DNA of 5,703 nucleotides from an uncultured Clostridia bacterium (lineage in GTDB: Bacteria; Bacillota; Clostridia; Oscillospirales; Oscillospiraceae), in the NCBI GenBank assembly GCA_946061345.1, contig CAMGRA010000059.1:1-5703 (forward strand), in the 5' to 3' direction. This document shows, piece by piece, positions 1-4,586 of the stretch. The position numbers and the translations under genes were made by a program. Position 1 is the stretch's first letter. Each line of letters begins with the position of its first letter. Under the pieces are notes generated by a model. The model searched no databases. It saw only the letters and a program-made list of their open reading frames with translations, and was not told where the DNA came from.

Positions 1-1823
1 GTCAGCCGCCCGTCCTCCATGATCTGCAGCAGCAGGCCGCAGATATCCCGGTGGGCCTTTTCCAGCTCGTCCAGAAGCACCAGGGAATAGGGCCTGCGCC
101 GCACCCGTTCCGACAGCTCGCCGCCCTCGTCGTGGCCCACATAGCCCGGCGGCGCGCCGATGAGCCGGGAAACGGAGAATTTTTCCATATATTCGGACAT
201 ATCAATGCGGATCATGGCTTCCTCGCTGCCGTAGACCGCCTGGGAGAGAGCCTTGCACAGCTCCGTCTTTCCCACCCCCGTCGGGCCGAGAAAGAGCATG
301 GCGGCAGCGGGCCGTTTCGGCTCTGCCAGACCCGAGCGTCCGCGCCGCACGGCATCCGCCGCCGCGCGGATCGCCTGCTCCTGGCCGATGACACGTGCCG
401 ACAGGGTCTGTTCCAGACTGAGCAGCCGCTCCTTTTCCGTCAGGCTGACGGCGCCCACGGGGATGCCCGTCCGATTGGAGACGGCGGCGGCAATGTCCTT
501 TGCCGTCACGGCGCGGGACTTGACCGCCGGCAGCCGGCGCAGCTTGTCCCGCAGCAGGGCCGCCTGCTCGTATTTCCCGCTGCGCACCGCCTCCTGCAGC
601 GCCTCCTCCGTCCGCTGGCTCTCGTCCGGCGGCGAACCCAGCGCCCGGGTCATATTGGCCCTTGCCGCGCCCTCATCCAGCAGATCCAGGGCCTTGTCCG
701 GCAGAAATTTGTCCGTCAGATAGCGGCAGGACAGCTCCACGGCGGCATGGACGGCCTCGGCGCTGATGCGCAGATGGTGATGGGCCTCCAGCGCCGGTGT
801 CAGACCCTCCAGGATGCGCTCCGTCTCCTCCCGGGTAGGCTCCCGGACCTGAACCGCCCGGAACCGCCGCTCCAGAGCCGCGTCCTTTTCGATGAATTTC
901 CGGTATTCGTTCAGCGTCGTTGCGCCGATGAGCTGCACCTCGCCCCGGCCCAGAGCGGGCTTGAGCAGATTGGCCGCATCGATGGCTCCCTCGGCAGCAC
1001 CCGCGCCGATGAGGGTGTGCATCTCGTCGATGAACAAAATGACGTTCTGCAGCCGCCGCACCTCCGCCAGAATGTCGCGGATGCGCTCCTCGAATTCGCC
1101 CCGGTACTTGGTCCCGGCGATGACGCTGGCCATGTCCAGGGCGTAGAGCCGCTTGCCCCGCAGAGCCTCCGGCACCCGGCCCGCGGCGATATACTGAGCC
1201 ACGCCCTCTACGATGGCGGTCTTTCCCACGCCCGGCTCACCGATGAGGGCGGGATTATTCTTCTGTCTGCGGGAGAGGATCTGCAGGACGGTCTCGATCT
1301 CCCGCTGCCTGCCGATGATCGGCTCGGCACGATCCGCCCGTTCCACCAGATCCACGCCGAATTGCTCCAAAAGTCGGGAATTTTGCATCGTTTGCTCCTT
1401 TCGGGCGTACTGGCCCTCATGCAGATTGGTAAACAGCAGGTCCGTATTGACGGCGCAGCCGGTCAGCATACGGAACGCGCCGCTGTGTTGGTCCCGCAGC
1501 ATGGCGAGAAGAAGACCCTCGGGTGTCGGCGGCGAGGCCTCTCTGGAAGCCAGCGTCAGGGCGCGCTTTGCCCGGATCGTCAGTCCCTGTGGAAGGACGG
1601 AAAGCTGTTGACCGCGGCCCCGGAAAAGCAGCAGCCGGCCCATCAGCTCCTGGGCCGAAAGGCCCTGCCATTGCAGCTGGCGGCAGGCGGCGCACCTGGG
1701 TGTCATGGCGATGGCCAGCAGCAGATGCTCCGTGCCCACATAGCTGTGGCCCAAAACGCAGGACAGGCTCCACGCCTGCCGAAGCACCCGGTTCATCTGC
1801 TCGCTCTGCTTTGCCACGGACAT
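1..1823 (-). CDS. clpC: ClpC-type AAA+ protease unfoldase, 3' end cut by window
   Basis: This is an ATP-dependent HSP100 unfoldase. The family threads substrates into ClpP, or acts as a disaggregase, in the cytoplasm. 607 codons are visible; the family is usually about 810-830, so the end of D2 and any ClpP-docking loop lie off the window. Translating the minus strand from ATG 1823 shows: a Clp N-domain (about 1-140) with GHSYVGTEHLLLA at 25-37; D1 Walker A GEPGVGKT (195-202); pore loop KYRG; Walker B VILFIDE (261-267); sensor GATT; arginine finger pair R319-R320 in ALERRF; a UVR-type motif (about 406-431, core YEQAALLRDKL) that marks ClpC rather than ClpA or ClpB; D2 Walker A GPTGVGKT (513-520); pore loop GYVG; Walker B LVLLDE (581-586). 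No frameshift is seen between the two Walker A sites. The start is preceded by GGAAGGGGAGG. The second N-domain repeat is degenerate. The gene is divergent from the ferredoxin gene. Confidence 0.93.
   Translation of the reverse strand, partial: MSVAKQSEQMNRVLRQAWSLSCVLGHSYVGTEHLLLAIAMTPRCAACRQLQWQGLSAQELMGRLLLFRGRGQQLSVLPQGLTIRAKRALTLASREASPPTPEGLLLAMLRDQHSGAFRMLTGCAVNTDLLFTNLHEGQYARKEQTMQNSRLLEQFGVDLVERADRAEPIIGRQREIETVLQILSRRQKNNPALIGEPGVGKTAIVEGVAQYIAAGRVPEALRGKRLYALDMASVIAGTKYRGEFEERIRDILAEVRRLQNVILFIDEMHTLIGAGAAEGAIDAANLLKPALGRGEVQLIGATTLNEYRKFIEKDAALERRFRAVQVREPTREETERILEGLTPALEAHHHLRISAEAVHAAVELSCRYLTDKFLPDKALDLLDEGAARANMTRALGSPPDESQRTEEALQEAVRSGKYEQAALLRDKLRRLPAVKSRAVTAKDIAAAVSNRTGIPVGAVSLTEKERLLSLEQTLSARVIGQEQAIRAAADAVRRGRSGLAEPKRPAAAMLFLGPTGVGKTELCKALSQAVYGSEEAMIRIDMSEYMEKFSVSRLIGAPPGYVGHDEGGELSERVRRRPYSLVLLDELEKAHRDICGLLLQIMEDGRL
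1395..1399 (-). promoter_or_regulatory. Internal ribosome binding site inside clpC
   Basis: On the minus strand AAAGGAG (core AGGAG) lies six bases before an in-frame ATG at 1388-1386 (codon 146). This is a better-spaced Shine-Dalgarno than that of the full-length start. The ATG falls at the boundary between the N-domain and D1 (the product would begin MQNSRLLEQFGVDL), so initiation here would give a ClpC without its N-domain. Dual initiation is known for ClpB; for this gene it is inference. Confidence 0.45.
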
Positions 1824-1834
1824 CCTCCCCTTCC
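1824..1834 (-). promoter_or_regulatory. Ribosome binding site of clpC
   Basis: GGAAGGGGAGG directly abuts the ATG at 1823. The AAGGGG core (1832-1827) is only three bases from the start codon, closer than usual. GGAAGG (1834-1829) is five bases away. This supports 1823 as the start of the full-length product. Confidence 0.6.
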
Positions 1835-1853
1835 AAAACCGTACCTCACGAGT

Positions 1854-1878
1854 TTTGACCGGTCGGCAAAAAACTATA
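1854..1878 (-). promoter_or_regulatory. Candidate clpC -10 element and CtsR-like half-site
   Basis: On the minus strand TATAGT (1878-1873) resembles a sigma-A -10, but no good -35 exists 16-18 bases upstream (AGAAAA-like sequence only). Downstream of it GGTCAAA (1860-1854) is identical to one heptad of the CtsR operator (GGTCAAA-NAN-RGTCAAA), the known repressor site of clpC genes in Firmicutes. The second heptad position reads CGTGAGG and does not match. This is weak evidence for a clpC promoter with a possible heat-shock operator. Confidence 0.25.
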
Positions 1879-1913
1879 CTGTCGAATTTTTTGTCTTTTC
1901 TTTGTTTTTCCAT

Positions 1914-1940
1914 TGCAATTTCATTTTTTTATGCTAGAAT
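1914..1940 (+). promoter_or_regulatory. Probable sigma-A promoter of the ferredoxin gene
   Basis: TTGCAA (1914-1919) is a plausible -35. TG (1932-1933) plus TAGAAT (1935-1940) forms an extended -10. The spacer is 15 bases, short but tolerable with an extended -10. The region is AT-rich in an otherwise GC-rich window. Transcription would start near 1947, giving a leader of about 30 bases. Confidence 0.5.
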
Positions 1941-1962
1941 GAACAGAGAATCCAATACTGAC

Positions 1963-1968
1963 AGGAGG
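1963..1968 (+). promoter_or_regulatory. Ribosome binding site of the ferredoxin gene
   Basis: A consensus AGGAGG lies seven bases before ATG 1976, which fixes the start of this very short gene. Confidence 0.85.
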
Positions 1969-1975
1969 AAGAATC

Positions 1976-2146
1976 ATGGCTTATTACATCACCGACGCCT
2001 GCGCGAAGTGCGGCACCTGCGCCGATACCTGCCCCCTCGGCATCATCACCGAGGGCGACGACAAGTACGTCATCGACGCCGACCAGTGTGTGGAGTGCGG
2101 CTCCTGCGCCGCTGCCTGCCCGCTGGAAGCTATCGAGCAGCAGTAA
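1976..2146 (+). CDS. 2[4Fe-4S] ferredoxin, clostridial type
   Basis: This is a soluble low-potential electron carrier of 56 residues. Proteins of this class pass single electrons between oxidoreductases such as pyruvate:ferredoxin oxidoreductase and hydrogenases in anaerobes. Two complete cluster motifs are visible: C9-x2-C12-x2-C15-x3-C19-P and C38-x2-C41-x2-C44-x3-C48-P, related by the usual internal pseudo-twofold symmetry (ACAKCGTCADTCP and QCVECGSCAAACP). Start MAYYITDAC and length match the classical clostridial ferredoxin. All eight cysteines are present, so both clusters should form. The gene has its own promoter-like sequence and AGGAGG. No terminator hairpin follows the TAA, so transcription may continue into the methyltransferase gene. 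Its partner enzyme cannot be told from this window. Confidence 0.95.
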   Translation: MAYYITDACAKCGTCADTCPLGIITEGDDKYVIDADQCVECGSCAAACPLEAIEQQ

Positions 2147-2290
2147 AAAAACGGACGCGCCGCAGCTCCTCAAGGCATGTCAATGAAAGGCGGCTCTGCC
2201 GCTGGGATGGAAACCGCCGGAACACGGCGCTTCCGTTCGGACATGACGGGAACGGGGAACTGCGGCGCGTCTGTTTTTGCCGAAAAACCG
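2147..2290 (+). other. Spacer or N-terminal extension ahead of the methyltransferase
   Basis: This 144-bp stretch is open in the methyltransferase frame from ATG 2177. ATG 2183 has AAGG (2172-2175) seven bases upstream and would add 36 residues, low in recognisable family sequence, to the N-terminus. It also holds small inverted repeats: GCGGC/GCCGC (2190-2194 and 2198-2202) and CCGTTC/GAACGG (2233-2238 and 2250-2255). There is no T-tract terminator. Whether it is translated is undecided. Confidence 0.4.
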
Positions 2291-3016
2291 ATGGAAGAGA
2301 CACTTTTTAACGGCATCGTCATGGTTCAGCCCGAGGGCGGCTTCCGTCTGAGCACGGATTCCATGCTGCTCTCGCGCTTTCTGACCCTGCCGAAAAACGC
2401 CGTGGTGGCCGACCTCGGCTCCGGCTGCGGTACCCTGGGCCTGCTGCTGTGCGCCCGGGAGAGAACCTGCCGGGTAAAGGGGCTGGAGCTGGACGAACAG
2501 GCCCACGCTCTGGCCCTGCGGAATATCGCCCGCAACGGTCTGGAGGGCCGCCTGGAAAGCTGCTGCGGCGACGTGCGCCGAATTCGGGAGCTTTGGGCAG
2601 CGGGCAGCGTCTCCTGCGTCATCTCCAACCCGCCCTATTTCCCCGAACACAGCGGCAAGGTCAGCGCCCGGCATCCCACGGCCCGCAGTGAGGCAACATT
2701 GCCGCTGGCGGAGCTCTGCGCTGCTGCGGCCTATCTGCTGCCCCACGGCGGACGCTTTGCCCTGGTTCACAGGCCGGAGCGGCTGTGTGACCTGTTCTGC
2801 GCCCTACGTGATAACGGTCTGGAGCCGAAGCGCCTGCAATTCGTCCGCCACACGGCCTCCTCGCCTGTCAATCTGGTTTTGATCGAGAGCCGCCGCGGCG
2901 GACGACCCGGCCTGCAATATGAGCCGGATTTTATCGAATTTACCCCCGACGGCGCGGAGACCGACGACTACCGCGCCGCCTACGGGAGAAAGGAGCCGTC
3001 ATGCCCGGAACCCTGA
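2291..3016 (+). CDS. tRNA1(Val) adenine-37 N6-methyltransferase family (TrmN6/YfiC-like)
   Basis: This is a class I SAM-dependent methyltransferase that, by family, N6-methylates adenosine in tRNA. With the start at 2291 it has 241 residues, the usual length. Visible features: the entry motif NGIVMVQPEGGFRLSTDSMLL (residues 7-27) typical of the family; SAM-binding motif I DLGSGCGTLGL (41-51); the acidic motif II GLELDE (64-69); the catalytic motif IV NPPYF (113-117) of N6-adenine and glutamine methyltransferases; and a following ARHPTARSEATLPLAEL segment resembling the ARHE stretch of TrmN6. No clear Shine-Dalgarno precedes 2291. In-frame ATG 2183 has a weak one and would give 277 residues, so the start is uncertain. 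The 3' end overlaps rsmI by 16 nt. In Bacillus the homologue yabB lies near yabC (rsmI), which supports the assignment. The exact tRNA target is inferred from family only. Confidence 0.85.
   Translation: MEETLFNGIVMVQPEGGFRLSTDSMLLSRFLTLPKNAVVADLGSGCGTLGLLLCARERTCRVKGLELDEQAHALALRNIARNGLEGRLESCCGDVRRIRELWAAGSVSCVISNPPYFPEHSGKVSARHPTARSEATLPLAELCAAAAYLLPHGGRFALVHRPERLCDLFCALRDNGLEPKRLQFVRHTASSPVNLVLIESRRGGRPGLQYEPDFIEFTPDGAETDDYRAAYGRKEPSCPEP
2991..2995 (+). promoter_or_regulatory. Ribosome binding site of rsmI inside the upstream gene
   Basis: AGGAG within AAAGGAG lies five bases before ATG 3001 and is embedded in the last codons of the methyltransferase gene. Together with the 16-nt overlap this suggests translational coupling. 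Confidence 0.75.
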
Positions 3017-3828
3017 CCCTGGTCCCCACGCCCATCGGCAACCTCTCCGATATTTCGCCCCGCTGCCGGGAGGCTCTGGCAGAGGCCGATTTCATCGCCG
3101 CCGAGGACACCCGTGTGACCCTGAAGCTCCTGAATCACCTGGGGCTGAAAAAGCCTCTGGTCAGCTACTATGAGCACAACAAGGAATTCAGCGGGAAAAA
3201 GATTTTGGAGCGCATCCTGGCGGGAGAAAACTGCGCCCAGGTGTCCGATGCCGGTTCTCCGGCCATTTCCGACCCGGGGGAGGATCTGGTGCGGCTTTGC
3301 GCGGAGCACGGCGTCATCGTCACGGCCATTCCCGGCCCCTGCGCCGCCATCACCGCCCTGAGCATCTCTGCCCTGCCCACGGGCCGCTTTACCTTTGAGG
3401 GCTTTTTGTCCACCAATAAGAAAAACCGCGCTGCCCATCTGCAGTCTCTTGCGGGCGAAACGCGGACCATGATCTTTTACGAAGCGCCCCACAAATTGGA
3501 GGCGACGTTGAAGGATCTGCTGGAAGCCTTCGGGCCGGACCGGCGGATCTCCCTCTGCCGGGAGCTGACCAAGCTCCATGAGGAGGTTCTGCGCATGACC
3601 CTGGGTGAGGCTGTGGCCTACTGCGCCCAGCAGCCGCCACGGGGCGAATACGTCCTCATCGTGGAGGGCGCGGCAGAAATAAAGATGCCGGAGCCGTCCT
3701 TGGAGGACGCGCTTTCACGGGTGTCTGAGCTGATGGCAGCCGGCCTGACCAGAAAGGACGCCGTCCGTCAGGTCTCCGGCGAGACCGGCCTGCCAAAAAA
3801 CACCCTCTACGAGGCATCGGTCAAATAA
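3001..3828 (+). CDS. rsmI: 16S rRNA (cytidine-1402-2'-O)-methyltransferase RsmI
   Basis: This enzyme 2'-O-methylates C1402 in the decoding centre of 16S rRNA, acting on the 30S subunit in the cytoplasm. At 275 residues it matches the family. It has the tetrapyrrole methylase-type (class III SAM) fold signatures in order: PTPIGNL (9-15), EDTR (35-38), VSDAGSPAISDPG (81-93, the SAM-binding loop), IPGPCA (110-115), FYEAPHKL (159-166) and CRELTKLHEEVLR (186-198). A C-terminal helical segment GLTRKDAVRQVSGETGLPKNTLYE (248-271) resembles the helix-turn-helix-like tail common in Gram-positive RsmI. The start is set by AAAGGAG five bases upstream. It overlaps the preceding methyltransferase gene by 16 nt. 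The Bacillus arrangement has a GIY-YIG gene (yazA) between these two; it is absent here. The first convincing terminator downstream is at 4407-4450, beyond a repeat island. Confidence 0.96.
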   Translation: MPGTLTLVPTPIGNLSDISPRCREALAEADFIAAEDTRVTLKLLNHLGLKKPLVSYYEHNKEFSGKKILERILAGENCAQVSDAGSPAISDPGEDLVRLCAEHGVIVTAIPGPCAAITALSISALPTGRFTFEGFLSTNKKNRAAHLQSLAGETRTMIFYEAPHKLEATLKDLLEAFGPDRRISLCRELTKLHEEVLRMTLGEAVAYCAQQPPRGEYVLIVEGAAEIKMPEPSLEDALSRVSELMAAGLTRKDAVRQVSGETGLPKNTLYEASVK

Positions 3829-3907
3829 ACAGGACGCAGTTCCGGCAAACGATCCGTAGGGCGCGCCGACCCGGCATGCCCTACGATTATAGATTACCGG
3901 TTATCCT

Positions 3908-3930
3908 GTAGGGGCGGCTATCAGCCGCCC
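3908..3930. repeat. GTAGGGGCGG hairpin repeat, copy 1
   Basis: GGGCGGCT (3912-3919), loop ATC, AGCCGCCC (3923-3930): a perfect 8-bp stem. The leading GTAGGGGCGG is shared with the copy at 4075, and nearly so with the one at 5586. No T-run follows, so it is not a convincing terminator. Confidence 0.8.
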
Positions 3931-3956
3931 GCGAAAGGACGCGGACATCTCGTTCA

Positions 3957-4015
3957 GTGAACAGAGAATGGTGAACAGTGAATAATGAACAGGTGATGTG
4001 TGCGCTGTCGCGCAC
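3957..4015 (+). repeat. Heptamer array plus hairpin, module 1
   Basis: Five tandem degenerate heptamers (3957-3991): GTGAACA, GAGAATG, GTGAACA, GTGAATA, ATGAACA. The eight-base linker GGTGATGT follows, then the perfect hairpin GTGCGC-TGTC-GCGCAC (4000-4015). Downstream, 4038-4053 (GGTCGTCGCGCCCTAC) is identical to 4270-4285, so this module and module 3 share their 3' flank as well. Confidence 0.75.
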
Positions 4016-4037
4016 GGATAGATTTGCGGCGCGCCGA

Positions 4038-4053
4038 GGTCGTCGCGCCCTAC
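4038..4053 (+). repeat. Arm fragment, direct repeat of 4270-4285
   Basis: GGTCGTCGCGCCCTAC occurs identically at both places, each time followed by G and each time downstream of a heptamer array and GTGCGC hairpin. It is in direct orientation to the right inverted arm and inverted to the left arm. Confidence 0.75.
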
Positions 4054-4074
4054 GGCCATGGACGCACTGCAATT

Positions 4075-4100
4075 GTAGGGGCGGACGACTCTGTCCGCCC
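4075..4100. repeat. GTAGGGGCGG hairpin repeat, copy 2
   Basis: GGGCGGAC (4079-4086), loop GACTCT, GTCCGCCC (4093-4100): a perfect 8-bp stem. Bases 4069-4090 match 5580-5601 at 20 of 22 positions. Compared with copy 1 the inner stem pairs differ (CT/AG against AC/GT) yet still pair. Confidence 0.8.
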
Positions 4101-4103
4101 TGA

Positions 4104-4120
4104 GGCTGCCAACGGCAGCC
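4104..4120. repeat. GGCTGCC/GGCAGCC hairpin
   Basis: A perfect 7-bp stem GGCTGCC (4104-4110) and GGCAGCC (4114-4120) with loop AAC. It is followed by TTGTGAC rather than a T-tract, so terminator function is doubtful. It abuts the second heptamer array. Confidence 0.7.
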
Positions 4121-4176
4121 TTGTGACGAATGGCTAAGGACTAAGGGTGAATGACTGATGTGTCTGCTTCGCAGAC
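4121..4176 (+). repeat. Heptamer array plus hairpin, module 2
   Basis: Seven-base periodicity with a different consensus: TTGTGAC, GAATGGC, TAAGGAC, TAAGGGT, GAATGAC (4121-4155). The linker TGATGT is followed by the perfect hairpin GTCTGC-TTC-GCAGAC (4162-4176). The linker-plus-hairpin geometry equals that of module 1, although heptamer and stem sequences differ. The first heptamer is a weak match. Confidence 0.6.
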
Positions 4177-4191
4177 GATTCAAAATTATTA

Positions 4192-4249
4192 GTGAACAGT
4201 GAACGGTGAAAAGTGAAGAGTGAACAGGTGTGGTGTGCGCCCGGCGCAC
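4192..4249 (+). repeat. Heptamer array plus hairpin, module 3
   Basis: Five tandem heptamers (4192-4226): GTGAACA, GTGAACG, GTGAAAA, GTGAAGA, GTGAACA. The eight-base linker GGTGTGGT leads to the hairpin GTGCGC-CCG-GCGCAC (4235-4249). The right inverted arm (4261-4285) follows. Confidence 0.75.
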
Positions 4250-4294
4250 GGAAATGATACGGCATGCCGGGTCGTCGCGCCCTACGATCCGACT

Positions 4295-4329
4295 TGTTCA
4301 CTCTTCACTGTTCGTTGTTCACCGTTCAC
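4295..4329 (-). repeat. Inverted heptamer array, copy 4
   Basis: On the minus strand five heptamers of the GTGAACA type occupy exactly 35 bases. Read on plus they are TGTTCAC, TCTTCAC, TGTTCGT, TGTTCAC, CGTTCAC. The array is inverted relative to 4192-4226 and encloses the module 3 hairpin and right arm, making a long imperfect palindrome from 4192 to 4329. Confidence 0.75.
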
Positions 4330-4406
4330 CGTCCCTGCCATAACCTTGCTTTCCTGCCGGAAAATTTTTCAACGGAAAAATTGACCGTTTCTGCCGGAAA
4401 AGCCCT

Positions 4407-4450
4407 CGGCTGCAGCCGCTGTTTCAGCGGTTGCAGCCGATTTCATTTTT
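4407..4450 (+). terminator. Strong rho-independent terminator
   Basis: CGGCTGCAGCCGCTG (4407-4421), loop TTT, CAGCGGTTGCAGCCG (4425-4439): a 15-bp stem with a single G-U pair. It is followed by ATTTCATTTTTT (4440-4451, T-run 4445-4451). Orientation and T-tract fit plus-strand transcription, so it most likely ends the ferredoxin-methyltransferase-rsmI transcript and insulates spoIVB. Confidence 0.85.
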
Positions 4451-4477
4451 TGACAAGGCAAAAGCGCAAGGATTTGG

Positions 4478-4509
4478 GTGCGAAGTTTTCGCACGTTTCA
4501 GCCATATTA
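4478..4509 (+). promoter_or_regulatory. Candidate sigma-F/G promoter of spoIVB with a palindrome
   Basis: CATATTA (4503-4509) fits the forespore sigma-F/sigma-G -10 consensus (CATnnTA). The -35 at the right distance is only partly matched: GAAGT at 4482-4486 with a 16-base spacer, against a GMATA consensus. The perfect 7-bp palindrome GTGCGAA-GTT-TTCGCAC (4478-4494) covers the -35 region and could be a regulator site. B. subtilis spoIVB is transcribed by sigma-F and sigma-G, which makes the assignment plausible. Confidence 0.35.
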
Positions 4510-4534
4510 ATTTTTGCGAAGAAAAAACAAAACG

Positions 4535-4559
4535 ATCGCTCAGGAAAAAGCGATTTTTC
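4535..4559 (+). promoter_or_regulatory. Leader hairpin with T-run before spoIVB
   Basis: ATCGCT (4535-4540), loop CAGGAAAA, AGCGAT (4549-4554) then TTTTT (4554-4558). It is a short 6-bp stem with a T-tract 22 bases before the AGGAGG. It could be a weak terminator or attenuator in the spoIVB leader, or incidental. Confidence 0.3.
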
Positions 4560-4580
4560 GCCAAGGAATAGAAGGGAAAA

Positions 4581-4586
4581 AGGAGG
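4581..4586 (+). promoter_or_regulatory. Ribosome binding site of spoIVB
   Basis: AGGAGG five bases before ATG 4592 decides the start. The frame is open upstream to ATG 4514, but the extra 26 residues are hydrophilic, lack a ribosome binding site and would bury the signal sequence. Confidence 0.85.

Larger units (their letters stand above)
3856..4285. repeat. 430-bp element bounded by 25-bp inverted arms
   Basis: The left arm (3856-3880, beginning GTAGGGCGCGCCGACC) and the right arm (4261-4285, ending GGTCGTCGCGCCCTAC) are reverse complements at 24 of 25 positions. The left arm is itself the first part of a small palindrome, CGTAGGGC (3855-3862) with GCCCTACG (3878-3885). Between the arms are two GC hairpins of GTAGGGGCGG type, three heptamer-array-plus-hairpin modules and a third arm fragment (4038-4053). 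No transposase is present. It could be a non-autonomous (MITE-like) element or simply two inverted copies of one dispersed repeat; the sequence alone does not decide. Confidence 0.6.

Noticed and set aside
1855..1880. TTGACC and TATACT as a plus-strand promoter
   Set aside because: The spacer is only 14 bases, too short for sigma-A. The TTGCAA/TG-TAGAAT pair nearer the gene is better.
51..1937. Long open frame of 628 codons on the plus strand
   Set aside because: It is antisense to clpC, whose minus-strand translation carries all AAA+ motifs in frame. The plus frame is open because of high GC and has no recognisable protein motifs.
1855..2310. Plus-strand frame overlapping the ferredoxin
   Set aside because: It reads the ferredoxin in another frame, yields arginine-rich nonsense and has no ribosome binding site. 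The cysteine motifs lie in the 1976 frame.
3912..3930. Terminator of rsmI
   Set aside because: The 8-bp GC stem is strong, but it is followed by GCGAAAGGAC with no T-tract, and it belongs to a dispersed repeat family.
3887..4249. Minus-strand open frame of 120 codons in the repeat island
   Set aside because: It is made of translated heptamer arrays (repeating HSSLFTVHCSL-like peptides) and hairpins. The periodicity comes from the DNA repeat, not a protein.
3957..4329. CRISPR array
   Set aside because: The repeat units are 7 bases and contiguous, with no 20-40 base repeats, no unique spacers of even length and no cas genes.
4450..4478. Perfect TTGACA as a sigma-A -35 for spoIVB
   Set aside because: It lies in the terminator T-tract region and has no TATAAT-like sequence 15-18 bases downstream (TTTGGG instead).
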